Positions 37,746 through 47,268 of a DNA stretch of 64,000 nucleotides are shown here, one piece after another. A program made the position numbers and the translations under genes. The DNA is from Bradyrhizobium diazoefficiens (GTDB taxonomy: Bacteria > Pseudomonadota > Alphaproteobacteria > Rhizobiales > Xanthobacteraceae). The stretch is from positions 6,011,001 to 6,075,000 of the forward strand of contig NZ_CP067100.1 of assembly GCF_016616235.1 (NCBI RefSeq), written 5' to 3'. Below the pieces are notes generated by a model. It was not told the DNA's origin and did no database searches. It worked only from the letters and a program-made list of their open reading frames with translations. Every line of letters starts with the position of its first letter. Positions within the stretch are counted from its first letter, which is position 1.

Positions 37746-37867
37746 GCCCCCTCTCCCGCTTGCGGGAGAGGGTCGGCGAGAGGGTGCCTCCTCATTAGGA
37801 TTCCCCAAGAGGCGAGAGCCCTCACCCGCGCCTTCGGCGCGACCTCTCTCGCAAGCGGGAGAGGTGA
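37746..37867. repeat. Dispersed intergenic repeat, family A
   Basis: CCCCCTCTCCCGCTTGCGGG and CCCTCACCCGCGCCTTCGGC then GACCTCTCTCGCAAGCGGGA. It is an inverted pair of family A units upstream of the NadQ-like gene. The gene's ribosome binding site follows at about 37872. Confidence 0.85.
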
Positions 37868-37883
37868 AGGACACAACAGCCGC

Positions 37884-38852
37884 ATGAGCGACAAGCCGCT
37901 GACGCCGATCGAGATCGGCCTGACTGCCGCAATCGTCGCGATCGCGGACCATGAGCCGCTGATCCTGACTGCACGCGGCAGCGACGGACTGGCCGGACTG
38001 CCGTTCGGCCCGTTCGACGCGCTCGCTCACCGCACCTTCGAGATCGGCCTGCGCGCCTGGGTCGAGCAACAGGCGGCCTTGCGGCTCGGCTATGTCGAGC
38101 AGCTCTACACGTTTGGCGATCGCGGCCGCCATGCCGAGGCCGGCGACACCGGCGCACATATGGTGTCGATCGGCTATCTCGCGCTGACGCGCGCGGCGGA
38201 CCCCGAGCTTGCCGCCGATGGCGCGAGCTTCGAGCCCTGGTATCGCTTCTTCCCCTGGGAAGACTGGCGCGAGCAGCCGCCCGCGATCATCGCCCGCGAC
38301 ATCATTCCGGCACTGACCACATGGGCCGAAGAGGAGCCGCCGGAGACGACCCGCGCGCTGCCACGCAAAGATCGCGTGCGGTTCTATTTCGGCCTCGACG
38401 GCGCGCCCTGGGACGAGGAGCGCGTGCTCGACCGCTACGAGTTGCTCTACGAGGCCGGGCTGATCGAGGAGGCGCGGCGCGACGGCCGCCCTGCGGCATT
38501 AGCGCGCAAGACGCTGCCCGCGCTCGGCACCTCCATGCGGTTCGATCACCGCCGGATTCTCGCCACGGCAATCGCGCGGCTGCGCGCAAAACTGAAGTAT
38601 CGCCCCGTGGTGTTTGAACTTTTGCCGGCCGAGTTCACACTCACTGAACTGCAGTACACGGTGGAGGCGATCTCCGGCCGGCATTTGCACAAGCAGAACT
38701 TCCGCCGCCTGGTCGAAGCTGAAGCCCTGGTCGAACCGACCGGCGTGATGTCGACACAGACCGGCGGACGGCCGGCAGCGCTCTACCGCTTCCGCCGCGA
38801 GGTGCTCCAGGAGCGGCCCGCGCCGGGCTTGCGCGTGCGCTCCCGGCGCTAG
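37884..38852 (+). CDS. nadQ: NadQ-like regulator of NAD synthesis (COG4111 type)
   Basis: The 322-residue protein has an N-terminal Nudix-fold-like domain lacking a clear Nudix catalytic box and a C-terminal winged HTH (about residues 225-300, with LPAEFTLTELQYTVEAISGR and HKQNFRRLVEAEALVEPTGV). This architecture matches the alphaproteobacterial COG4111 family that RegPrecise-type studies call NadQ, a repressor of nad genes. The nadABC operon with strong dyads is 9.4 kb away. The assignment is from memory and medium confidence. Confidence 0.7.
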   Translation: MSDKPLTPIEIGLTAAIVAIADHEPLILTARGSDGLAGLPFGPFDALAHRTFEIGLRAWVEQQAALRLGYVEQLYTFGDRGRHAEAGDTGAHMVSIGYLALTRAADPELAADGASFEPWYRFFPWEDWREQPPAIIARDIIPALTTWAEEEPPETTRALPRKDRVRFYFGLDGAPWDEERVLDRYELLYEAGLIEEARRDGRPAALARKTLPALGTSMRFDHRRILATAIARLRAKLKYRPVVFELLPAEFTLTELQYTVEAISGRHLHKQNFRRLVEAEALVEPTGVMSTQTGGRPAALYRFRREVLQERPAPGLRVRSRR

Positions 38853-38902
38853 ATCCTGAGATGTGTGCGACCGGCCCTGCGCGCCGGTGGCCTGGAGGCT
38901 TC

Positions 38903-41614
38903 ATGTTCGACGGCCCGTTTGACGTCTTTGCGTTGATCATTGCGATCATCGCCTTCCTGATTGCGATCAAGGCTTCGAGCCAGGCAGCCGATCTGCGCCG
39001 CCGGCTGAACGCGCTCGAAGAGATGTTTTACGCGCAGCGGCGGATACAGCCGCCACCGCTCATGCCTGCGCAGGTCCAGGCTGAAGCGCCCGCAACAGCT
39101 CCCGCAGAACCGCCTCCGCTTGCGCCCGAGGCCACGCCAGTGCCGTCTCCGCTCGTCACCGAAGAAGCATCGCCGCCGCCCGAAGCGAGCCCGCCGGCCG
39201 ACACACCGCCGCCTTTGCCGGCGCCGGCACCTGTTTCCAGAGAACCTGGCTTCGAGGAGCGGCTCGGCACCCGCTGGGTGGTGTGGATCGGCGGCTTCGC
39301 GCTCGCGCTCGGCGGCTTCTTCATGGTGCGCTACTCGATCGAGGCGGGCCTTGTCGGCCCTGGCGTGCGCGTGTTCCTGGGCGGCCTGTTCGCGCTGGCC
39401 CTGCTCGGTGCCGGCGAATGGACGCGGCGCAAGGAGAGCATCTCCAACATCGCGGCGCTGCCGATCGCGAACATTCCGGCCATCCTCACGGCGGCCGGCA
39501 CGGCGGTGGCGTTCGCGACCATCTATGCCGCCTATGCACTCTACGGTTTCCTCGTGCCCGCGACCGCTTTCGTGCTGCTCGGCATCGTTGCAATGGGCAC
39601 GCTCGTCGCAGCGCTGCTGCACGGGCCCGCGCTCGCCGGGCTCGGTGTGGTCGGCGCCTTCGTGACGCCGATCCTCGTCTCCAGCGGCAAGCCGGACTAT
39701 CGGGCGCTCTATATTTATCTGGCCATCGTCACCGCCGCGAGCTTCGGCCTCGCCCGCATCCGGCTGTGGCGCTGGCTTGCCGTGACCACCATCGTCTTCG
39801 CCGTGCTGTGGATCTTCCCGGGCCTCGATACCGGCGACTTGCAAGTCGCGCCGCACGCCTTCCATGCCATCGCGGGTTTCGTGCTCGCCGCGCTGCTCGT
39901 CGTCTGCGGCTTCATGTTCGGCCCGACCATCGAAGACGGCGAGATCGAGCCGGTGTCGTCGAGCTCGCTCGGCGCTTACCTGTTCGGCGCGATGCTGGTC
40001 GTGCTGTCGAGCGCGCATGCGGACCTCGCACTGATCGCGTACACGCTGCTGGTTGGTGCGACGCTGCTGGTCGCCTGGCGCGCGCCGGCGGCCACCGGTG
40101 CGCTGGGCGCGGCGGCAGCGACCGTCTTCATCGTGTTCGCCGAATGGGCGGTACGCGCCAATCCCGACATGCTGGTGCTGCCGGGCGGCCCGATGCCGGG
40201 CGTCGGGCCGGTCGCGACCGACGGCTCGGTGACGCTGCACCTCGTGATGGCCGCGATCTTCGCCGCCGGCTTCGGCATCGCCGGCTTCCTGGCGCAGGGC
40301 CGCTCGAACTCGGCGATCATCCCCGTAGTATGGTCGGCGGCTGGCGTCGCGACGCCGATCGCGATCCTGGTTGCGCTCTACGCCCGGATCGCCCATCTCG
40401 ACCGCTCGATCCCGTTCGCGATTCTCGCTGTTCTGCTCGCCGCCGCCTTTGGCGCCGCGACCGAGGCGCTGACGCGCCGCGAGACCCGGCCCGGCGTTGC
40501 AATCTCCGCCGCGCTGTTCGCGACCGGCACACTCGGCGCGCTGGCGCTGGCGCTCACATTTGCGCTGGAGAAGGGCTGGCTCACCATTGCGCTCGCGCTG
40601 ATGTCGCTCGGCACCGCCTGGATCTCGATGCAGCGGCCGATCCCGTTCCTGCGCTGGCTCGCCGCCATCTTCGCCGGCATCGTGACGGCGCGCATCGGCT
40701 ACGATCCGCGCATCGTCGGCGACGCCGTCGGCACCACACCGATCTTCAACTGGCTGCTATGGGGCTACGGCCTGCCGGCGGCCTCATTCTGGGGCGCGAG
40801 CATCTTCCTGCGCCGCCGCGCCGACGATGCGCCGCTGCGCATGATCGAGGCCGCCGCGATCCTGTTCACCGCGCTGCTGGCGTTCACGGAGATCCGACAC
40901 CTTGCGACCGGCGGCGACATGATTTCGTCCCCGTCGCTGCTCGAATTCGCGCTGCAGGTCTGTATGGCGCTTGCGATGGCGATCGGGCTGGAACGGCTGC
41001 GGCTGCGCAGCCGCAGCATCGTGCACAATGTCGGGGCGGTCGTGCTCACCGCGATCGCCGGCCTCATCAGCGTGTTCGGCCTGCTGTTCCTGGAGAACCC
41101 GCTGATCTGGCACATCGATGTCGGCGGCGCCGTGTTCAACCTGCTGCTGCTCGGCTACGCGCTGCCGGCGGTGCTGATGCTGCTACTCGCTTATGCCGTG
41201 GCCGACGAGCGCGGTAAGGTCTACGCCAACATCATCGCCGGCGGCGCGCTGCTGTTCGCGCTCGCCTATGTCACGCTGGAGATCCGCCGCTGTTATCACG
41301 GCCCGATCCTCTCCACCGGACCTACGACGGGCGCGGAGCAATATACCTATTCGATCGGCTGGCTCGGCTTCGGCGTGGTGCTGCTCGGCGTCGGCATCCT
41401 CGTCAACTCGGAGCGGGCGCGGCTGGCATCGGCGGTCGTGATCGCGCTGACGATCCTGAAGGCCTTCGTCATCGACATGTCGACGCTGACAGGCGTCTAC
41501 CGCGCGCTGTCGTTCATGGGCCTCGGCATCGTGCTGGTCGCGATCGGCTGGCTCTACCAGCGCATCCTGTTCCGGCGACAGGTGCCGCCGCCGGCTCCGC
41601 AGACGGGCACGTAG
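38903..41614 (+). CDS. DUF2339 large polytopic membrane protein
   Basis: The product is 903 residues. Residues 1-22 form one membrane segment, followed by a short heptad region (LRRRLNALEEMFYAQ) and a Pro/Ala-rich linker (about residues 45-120). The rest is over 20 closely spaced hydrophobic helices beginning with LGTRWVVWIGGFALALGGFF. This is the DUF2339 layout. Function is unknown. A GGAGG site precedes the ATG at 38903. It converges with the chemoreceptor gene. Confidence 0.9.
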   Translation: MFDGPFDVFALIIAIIAFLIAIKASSQAADLRRRLNALEEMFYAQRRIQPPPLMPAQVQAEAPATAPAEPPPLAPEATPVPSPLVTEEASPPPEASPPADTPPPLPAPAPVSREPGFEERLGTRWVVWIGGFALALGGFFMVRYSIEAGLVGPGVRVFLGGLFALALLGAGEWTRRKESISNIAALPIANIPAILTAAGTAVAFATIYAAYALYGFLVPATAFVLLGIVAMGTLVAALLHGPALAGLGVVGAFVTPILVSSGKPDYRALYIYLAIVTAASFGLARIRLWRWLAVTTIVFAVLWIFPGLDTGDLQVAPHAFHAIAGFVLAALLVVCGFMFGPTIEDGEIEPVSSSSLGAYLFGAMLVVLSSAHADLALIAYTLLVGATLLVAWRAPAATGALGAAAATVFIVFAEWAVRANPDMLVLPGGPMPGVGPVATDGSVTLHLVMAAIFAAGFGIAGFLAQGRSNSAIIPVVWSAAGVATPIAILVALYARIAHLDRSIPFAILAVLLAAAFGAATEALTRRETRPGVAISAALFATGTLGALALALTFALEKGWLTIALALMSLGTAWISMQRPIPFLRWLAAIFAGIVTARIGYDPRIVGDAVGTTPIFNWLLWGYGLPAASFWGASIFLRRRADDAPLRMIEAAAILFTALLAFTEIRHLATGGDMISSPSLLEFALQVCMALAMAIGLERLRLRSRSIVHNVGAVVLTAIAGLISVFGLLFLENPLIWHIDVGGAVFNLLLLGYALPAVLMLLLAYAVADERGKVYANIIAGGALLFALAYVTLEIRRCYHGPILSTGPTTGAEQYTYSIGWLGFGVVLLGVGILVNSERARLASAVVIALTILKAFVIDMSTLTGVYRALSFMGLGIVLVAIGWLYQRILFRRQVPPPAPQTGT

Positions 41615-41618
41615 AGCG

Positions 41619-43307
41619 TCAGGCCGCGCGGACCGATTCCAGGAACTGCGCGACCTCGACCTTCAGCCGCGTGCTGTCGGTTGCGAGCGATTTCGCAGCC
41701 GACAGCACCTCGACCGAAGCCTCGCCGGTCTCCATCGCACCGCGCTGCACGTCGGTGATATTCGAGGAGACTTCCTGCGTGCCAACCGAGGCCTGCTGGA
41801 CGTTGCGCGAGATCTCCTGCGTGGCCGCGCCCTGCTCCTCGACGGCGGCCGCGATCGCCGCCGACACTTCGGACAGCCGCTCGATGGTGCCGCCGATCTG
41901 CTGGATGGCGCTGACGGATTCTTGCGTCGCCGCCTGGATGCCGGAGACCTGCGCCCCGATCTCGCCGGTCGCCTTCGCGGTCTGTTCGGCCAGCGCCTTG
42001 ACCTCGGAGGCGACGACCGCAAAGCCACGGCCTGCCTCGCCGGCGCGCGCCGCCTCGATGGTGGCGTTCAGCGCCAGCAGGTTGGTCTGGCCTGCGATGG
42101 TGTTGATGAGCTCGACGACGTCGCCAATACGGGAGGCCGCCTGCGACAGCGCATTGACGCGCTCGTTGGTGCGCGCAGCCTGCTCGACCGCTTCGGCCGC
42201 CATCCGCGCCGAATCCTGCACGCGCCGGCTGATCTCGGTGATGGAGGACGACAGCTCTTCCGAGGCGGAGGCCACCGCCTGGACGTTGGTGGAGGCTTCC
42301 TCGGAGGCGGCTGCGACGACGGTCGCGAGCTCCTTCCCGCGCTGCGCGGTGCTGGTCAACGTCGATGCCGACGCCTCGAGCTCGGTCGAGGCCGAGGAGA
42401 CGGTGCCGACGACCTCGCCGATCATGGCCTCGAACTTGCGGGTGATGGCGTCGACGCGCCGGCCGCGCTCGATCTTGGCCTCGGCATCGCGCGCGGCCGC
42501 TTCGTCGGCGGCCTTCTTGGCGATCAGCGCTTCCTTGAAAATCTGCAGCGCATCGGCCATCGAGCCGATCTCGGTCTTCTCGCCGCGGTGCGGCACCTCG
42601 GCCGAGAGATCGCCCTGGCCGAGCGACTGCATCGGCTTGATGATCGAGGCAATGCCGCGGGAAACGTCGCGCACGAGATAATAGGCGGCGCCGATCGCGA
42701 TCACGACCGACAGCACGATGATGCCGACCAGCACACGGAAGATCATGGCGTAGCTGTCGGCCGCCTGCTTCGTCTCCAACTCGGCGCCGCGATTGTTCAT
42801 CTCGATGCCCTTCTGGAGCAACGGATCGGCCGCCTGGGCCATCTTGGCGACCTTGGTCTGCAACATCTCGTTGGCCTCAGTCGGGAACTTGCCAACGCTC
42901 TTTCGCGACAAGGCCATCACGTCCTGCACGCCATTCAAATAATCGCGCCAGGCCGCGTTCCATTGCTGATAGAGAGCGCGCTCTTCCGACGACGTGATCA
43001 AGGGCTCGTAGACCTTGCGTGTCTTCTCGATGCGCTCGCGGAGCGAGGCGAGGCGCTTTTCGGCGGCATCCTTGCCTTCGGCAGTATCCTGCATCAGGTG
43101 CAGGCGGAGCGCGACGCGCAGCTCGTTGATGTCGGCGCGAAGCGAGCCGAGTGCGCGCACGCTGGGCAGCCAGCTCTCTGCGATGTCGACGGTGTGGGCG
43201 TTGATGTTCTGCATGGTGCCGATTGCCGTCACGCCGACCCCGGCGAGCGAGAGCACGAGGACCGACAACACGGTCAGGAGCTTGAAGACGATCGACAACT
43301 TCGACAT
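41619..43307 (-). CDS. Methyl-accepting chemotaxis protein
   Basis: The 562-residue receptor has TM1 (about 6-30), a 160-residue periplasmic helical sensor (4HB_MCP-like), TM2 (about 190-213), a HAMP domain (VSRGIASIIKPMQSLGQGDL) and a cytoplasmic signalling domain with the hairpin region INTIAGQTNLLALNATIEAA and GRGFAVVASEVKALAEQT. It relays an unknown stimulus to CheA. The start at 43307 (MSKLSIVF) gives a proper signal anchor; an upstream ATG would add 11 residues. Confidence 0.94.
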   Translation of the reverse strand: MSKLSIVFKLLTVLSVLVLSLAGVGVTAIGTMQNINAHTVDIAESWLPSVRALGSLRADINELRVALRLHLMQDTAEGKDAAEKRLASLRERIEKTRKVYEPLITSSEERALYQQWNAAWRDYLNGVQDVMALSRKSVGKFPTEANEMLQTKVAKMAQAADPLLQKGIEMNNRGAELETKQAADSYAMIFRVLVGIIVLSVVIAIGAAYYLVRDVSRGIASIIKPMQSLGQGDLSAEVPHRGEKTEIGSMADALQIFKEALIAKKAADEAAARDAEAKIERGRRVDAITRKFEAMIGEVVGTVSSASTELEASASTLTSTAQRGKELATVVAAASEEASTNVQAVASASEELSSSITEISRRVQDSARMAAEAVEQAARTNERVNALSQAASRIGDVVELINTIAGQTNLLALNATIEAARAGEAGRGFAVVASEVKALAEQTAKATGEIGAQVSGIQAATQESVSAIQQIGGTIERLSEVSAAIAAAVEEQGAATQEISRNVQQASVGTQEVSSNITDVQRGAMETGEASVEVLSAAKSLATDSTRLKVEVAQFLESVRAA

Positions 43308-43554
43308 CACGACAAATCCCGCTGATACCTGGCAAGACACAAGTCATCCGCGCCGCATTCGTCACGACGGACGACAGGGCGGAATTCATTCCAACAATGC
43401 TGGCTGGTTCTTATCCGGTAAGATTGCGCCCATCATTGCAAACAGGCGTTAACAGGAACCTACGTGAAACCACGGGAACAAGGCGACGGCCGCTATTTTC
43501 CCTGCAATCATGTGTTGCAGCGCGACATCGCGGTCGTCTCGTGCGATACGGCCT

Positions 43555-43806
43555 TCACTCGGTGCGGTTGGGAAGCGGATGGCTCTCGCCGACCAGGCTT
43601 ATGCAAAAGACCGGCTTCTTGTTCTCGTCGAGCAGCTCCAAACGCCATTCGGCATTGGGCTTGAGGCTCCGCGCGATGCCGCCGAGCAGATTGGCACAGA
43701 CCTCGGTCATCTCGGTCCAGGCGGCGGCACGGTCCTCGAATTCATAGGGCTGGTCGGCAGCGCCGGAATAGCGGCCGGTGCTGATGCGAAAGAAATACAG
43801 CGGCAT
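43555..43806 (-). CDS. DUF6894 family small protein
   Basis: The 83-residue product starts MPLYFFRISTGRYSGAADQP and continues EFEDRAAAWTEMTEVCANLL and WRLELLDENKKPVFCISLV. This pattern matches small beta-rich Rhizobiales proteins (DUF6894) of unknown function. The internal Met at 43806 is preferred because of family length and an AAGGG site. It is not clearly part of an operon. Confidence 0.75.
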   Translation of the reverse strand: MPLYFFRISTGRYSGAADQPYEFEDRAAAWTEMTEVCANLLGGIARSLKPNAEWRLELLDENKKPVFCISLVGESHPLPNRTE

Positions 43807-43959
43807 CGTAAAACCCTTGCGCCCCCCGGCCATTCGCAAACTGGGCGCAAGTCGCTACCAACGCATGAAAGCCGCCGCCCGTATGACTACGGCGCAGCGG
43901 CCTGGTGATCGACGAATATCTTCAACGACAAAGTGCGCGAGTGGTCTCGCGCATCCAGC

Positions 43960-44547
43960 TCACTGCGTCGAGCGGCGCAGCTCCAGCGGGGCGTCGTTCC
44001 TGGCGGGCTCCGACTTCACCGGCTCGAGCCGGCTGCTCTCGACGCGCGGCGTCTCGACGCGCGCGGCGACCTCGGTGTTGGAGGCGCCGACGGACCCGGT
44101 GTGCTCCGACGAGCGCAGCGAACGCGGCCGCGCCACAGCGCGGGCCATCAGCATCTGATTGCCACCCTGATGGTGGAAGTCGCAATAGGCGAAGCCCATG
44201 CCGGACACCGAGCCGCGGAAGCTGCGATCGTCGGTCTTTTCCAGGTTGAAACAGGGCTCGAACGGGATGCCCTTGATCGAGGCGCAGACGTTCTGGCCAC
44301 GGATCTGGAGCGTGTTGCCGGGCAGACGGAGATGGCGCACCGGGCCCGAACCCGAGAACTGCACGGCGCCGGCAGCGCCGAGGTCGTCCAGGATGCGGCC
44401 GGCGCCCCGGGTGCCGTCGAAACAGGTGAAGGCGAACACCTTGCCCGCCACGAAGCGGCGCGCCTCGTCGGCATTCATGCTTCCAGCGATGGCCGGCGCC
44501 AATGTCGCCGCCGCCGTGACAGCCCCCAACACAATACGCGCAAGCAT
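43960..44547 (-). CDS. Secreted hypothetical protein (195 aa)
   Basis: The product has a signal peptide (MLARIVLGAVTAAATLAPAI, cleavage near AG-S). The mature domain of about 110 residues includes FVAGKVFAFTCFDGTRGAGR and CFNLEKTDDRSFRGSVSG with four cysteines that may pair. The C-terminal 60 residues are low-complexity (ETPRVESSRLEPVKSEP). I do not recognise a named family. It is predicted periplasmic. Confidence 0.72.
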   Translation of the reverse strand: MLARIVLGAVTAAATLAPAIAGSMNADEARRFVAGKVFAFTCFDGTRGAGRILDDLGAAGAVQFSGSGPVRHLRLPGNTLQIRGQNVCASIKGIPFEPCFNLEKTDDRSFRGSVSGMGFAYCDFHHQGGNQMLMARAVARPRSLRSSEHTGSVGASNTEVAARVETPRVESSRLEPVKSEPARNDAPLELRRSTQ

Positions 44548-44659
44548 GCTCTACTCCGAACCAACCCCGCAGCGGGCGATGCCTTATCTCTTTACCCGCT
44601 GCTTACCATACTAACCATGGCGACATTGAAGCAGCTCGGTTGGTAAAGTCTAAACGCCG

Positions 44660-45646
44660 TTAGACAATTTTTACCACGATGCGGCCGCGGACCTGACCGG
44701 CCAGGATTTTCGCGCCCCATTCGGGAACTTGGTCGAGCGAAATTTCCTGAGCAATTTCAGATAGTTTCGTTCGATCAAGGTCGGACGCGAGACGCTGCCA
44801 GGCGACCTTCCGCGGCGGAAGCGGGCACATCACGGAATCGATGCCGAGAAGGCACACCCCGCGTAAAATGAAGGGTGCGACAGAAGACGGCAGGTCCATG
44901 CCGGCGGCCAGGCCGCAGGCCGCGATGGCTCCGCCATATTTCGTCATCGACAGGAGATTCGCGAGCGTGGTGGAGCCGACGCTGTCAACACCGCCGGCCC
45001 AGCGCTCCTTGGCCAGCGGCTTCGCAGCTCCCGACAATTCGTTGCGGTCGATGACCTCGGTCGCGCCGATCTCTTGCAGGTAATCCGCCTCGGAGGCGCG
45101 GCCGGTCGAGGCGATGACGTGGTAGCCGAGCTTGGAGAGCACGGCGGTCGCGACTGAACCGACCCCACCGGCGGCGCCCGTCACCACCACAGGGCCGCTC
45201 TTCGGCGAGATGCCGTGCTTCTCCAGCGCCAGCACCGAGAGCATCGCAGTGAAGCCGGCAGTGCCGATCGCCATGGCGTCGCGCGCCGAGAGCCCTTGCG
45301 GCAACGCGACCAACCAGTCGCCCTTGACCCGTGCCTTCTCCGCATAGGCGCCGAGATGGGTCTCGCCCATGCCCCAGCCGGTGCAGACCACCTTGTCGCC
45401 TGCCTTCCACTGCGGATGCGAGGATTGTTCGACCGTACCGGCGAAGTCGATGCCGGCGATCATCGGGAAGCGGCGCACCACCGGCGCCTTGCCTGTCAGG
45501 GCGAGACCGTCCTTGTAGTTCAGCGTCGACCATTCCACGCGAACGGTGACATCGCCCTCCATCAGTTCGGCTTCGTCGAACTGCGTAAGCTGCGCGGTGG
45601 TGCCCTTGTCCGCCTTGTCGATCCGGATCGCCTTGAATGTGGCCAC
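44660..45646 (-). CDS. acuI: Zinc-independent MDR oxidoreductase, acrylyl-CoA reductase (AcuI/YhdH) type
   Basis: The 328-residue protein has the AcuI/YhdH pattern: [34 protein letters not shown], and the NADPH-binding [20 protein letters not shown]. Such enzymes reduce acryloyl-CoA to propionyl-CoA or act as quinone oxidoreductases. GTG at 45646 is the start, with AGGGAG seven nt upstream. It lies 40 nt after the MFS gene on the same strand. Confidence 0.87.
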   Translation of the reverse strand: MATFKAIRIDKADKGTTAQLTQFDEAELMEGDVTVRVEWSTLNYKDGLALTGKAPVVRRFPMIAGIDFAGTVEQSSHPQWKAGDKVVCTGWGMGETHLGAYAEKARVKGDWLVALPQGLSARDAMAIGTAGFTAMLSVLALEKHGISPKSGPVVVTGAAGGVGSVATAVLSKLGYHVIASTGRASEADYLQEIGATEVIDRNELSGAAKPLAKERWAGGVDSVGSTTLANLLSMTKYGGAIAACGLAAGMDLPSSVAPFILRGVCLLGIDSVMCPLPPRKVAWQRLASDLDRTKLSEIAQEISLDQVPEWGAKILAGQVRGRIVVKIV

Positions 45647-45686
45647 GACTGAACTCCCTGACTTGTTTGTCGGGATGTTTAGCCGA

Positions 45687-46940
45687 TCAGGCCGGTTGCG
45701 CAACCGTCCGGACGACCGGTTTCTCCACGATCGGGAGATTGATCAGCGCGGACAGCACACCGAACAGGATCGAGAGCCACCAGATCGGCGTGTAGGAACC
45801 GAACTTTTCGAACACGATGCCGCCCAGCCAGACGCCGAGGAAACCGCCGACCTGATGGCTGACGAAGGCAAAGCCATAGAGCGTGGCGAGCCAGCGCGTG
45901 CCGAACATCAGCGCCACCAACGCGGAGGTCGGCGGCACCGTCGACAGCCAGGTCAGGCCGGAGACGGCGCCGAAGGCGATCGCCGAGAACGGCGTGATCG
46001 GGAACGAGATGAAGGCGAGCGTCGCGAGCGCGCGGGTGAAATAGATCGCGGACAGGATGTAGCGCTTCGGCAGATAGTTCTGGAGATAGCCGACACTGAG
46101 CGAGCCCATGATGTTGAACAGGCCGATCGCCGCGATCACCCAGCCGCCGGTTTGCGTGGAGATGCCGCGGTCGACCAGGAAAGCCGGCAGATGCACGGTG
46201 ATGAAGGCGAGCTGGAAGCCGCAGGTGAAGAAGCCGAGCACCAGCAGCACGTAGGAGCGATGGCCGAAGGCTTCCGCGAGCGCCTTCGTAAACGTCTGCT
46301 CATCCGCAGGCGCTGCGTTCGCCGTAGCTGCGACCGGCGGCGTCGAGAGCGCCAGCGCCAGCGGAATGATCAGCAGCATCAGGAAACCGAACACGGTGAG
46401 CGCCTGCTGCCAGCCGAAATTGTCGATCAGTGCAACACCAATGGGGGCAAACAGGAACTGGCCGAACGAGCCCGCCGCGGTGCCGGCGCCGAGCGCGAGA
46501 CCGCGCTTCTCCGCCGGCAGCAGTTTTGTGAACGCCGACAGCACCAGGTTGAACGAGCAGCCGGCAAGGCCGAAGCCGACCATGACACCCGCGCCGAGAT
46601 TGAGCGACAGCGGCGTCGAGGAATAGCGCATCAGCAAGAGGCCGCCGGCATAGAGCAGCGCACCGACGCACATCACGCGGAATAGGCCGAAGCGGTCAGC
46701 GACCGCGCCGGCGAACGGCTGGCCCAATCCCCACAGGAGGTTCTGCACGGCGATAGCGAGACCGAACACGTCGCGGCCCCAGGCGAATTCGTGGCTCATC
46801 GGCTGCACGAAAAAACCGAGCGCCGAGCGCGGGCCGAAGCCGAGCATGCCGATGGCGCAGCCGCAGAGAATGATGATCGCCGGCGTACGCCAGGAGGCAG
46901 AACGAGAGACCGGACTCAGCTCACCTGCTTGCGTCGACAT
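45687..46940 (-). CDS. MFS transporter
   Basis: The 417-residue protein has about 12 membrane helices and the MFS loop motif [12 protein letters not shown] between helices 2 and 3. N-terminal residues [20 protein letters not shown] suggest an oxalate/formate-antiporter-like or monocarboxylate group. The substrate is unknown. The start at 46940 (MSTQAGELS) follows GAGGA. It is divergent from nadA and upstream of the AcuI-type gene, possibly in one unit. Confidence 0.87.
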   Translation of the reverse strand: MSTQAGELSPVSRSASWRTPAIIILCGCAIGMLGFGPRSALGFFVQPMSHEFAWGRDVFGLAIAVQNLLWGLGQPFAGAVADRFGLFRVMCVGALLYAGGLLLMRYSSTPLSLNLGAGVMVGFGLAGCSFNLVLSAFTKLLPAEKRGLALGAGTAAGSFGQFLFAPIGVALIDNFGWQQALTVFGFLMLLIIPLALALSTPPVAATANAAPADEQTFTKALAEAFGHRSYVLLVLGFFTCGFQLAFITVHLPAFLVDRGISTQTGGWVIAAIGLFNIMGSLSVGYLQNYLPKRYILSAIYFTRALATLAFISFPITPFSAIAFGAVSGLTWLSTVPPTSALVALMFGTRWLATLYGFAFVSHQVGGFLGVWLGGIVFEKFGSYTPIWWLSILFGVLSALINLPIVEKPVVRTVAQPA

Positions 46941-47154
46941 GGTAGTCCTCATCGTCGTTGGCGGATCCGGAAGAGGCAGCCGCAACATTGCGTTTAATGC
47001 AACTGCATGAAAATCCCAAGTCAAAAACGCTTGCGTTCCACGAAGGGCTGCTCCGGGAGCATTGCGTTTCCTTGCGGCCTCGCCGGAGAGTGACTTGACG
47101 AGAATGTGTGCTGTTGGCCCTAGCGGCTTCCCGGATGAGGTGCTATCCTAGATT
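46941..47154. other. Intergenic region, divergent MFS/nadA
   Basis: The 328-bp gap between the MFS and nadA starts has no gene. This left part shows no clear promoter pair; TTGACG at 47094 is a possible -35 for nadA with a poor -10. The right part contains the two NadQ-type dyads and a hairpin, listed separately. Confidence 0.5.
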
Positions 47155-47169
47155 TACTCAGATTGAGTA
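47155..47169. promoter_or_regulatory. Candidate NadQ operator O1
   Basis: TACTCAGATTGAGTA is a perfect 6-bp dyad around GAT, 100 nt before the nadA ATG. Its CTCA...TGAG core resembles the second dyad at 47225-47251. Confidence 0.55.
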
Positions 47170-47194
47170 TATCGAAAGCTCTGACGAATCGTTG

Positions 47195-47211
47195 CCGGCC
47201 CTGAGGGCCGG
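47195..47211 (+). other. Hairpin between the two nad dyads
   Basis: CCGGCCC TGA GGGCCGG is a perfect 7-bp stem followed by ATTTCTC. If transcription starts upstream it would form in the nadA leader, where it could pause or attenuate; the T run is too weak for a confident terminator. Confidence 0.4.
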
Positions 47212-47224
47212 ATTTCTCAGGCTT

Positions 47225-47251
47225 CATATATGCTCATACAGAGCATATATG
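47225..47251. promoter_or_regulatory. Candidate NadQ operator O2
   Basis: CATATATGCTC and GAGCATATATG are perfect 11-bp inverted arms around ATACA. The dyad ends 17 nt before the nadA ATG and 7 nt before the GGGAGG ribosome binding site. This is too good to be chance and fits a repressor site for the NAD operon, or a leader RNA hairpin. Confidence 0.75.
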
Positions 47252-47268
47252 ATAGACGGGAGGCTTCC

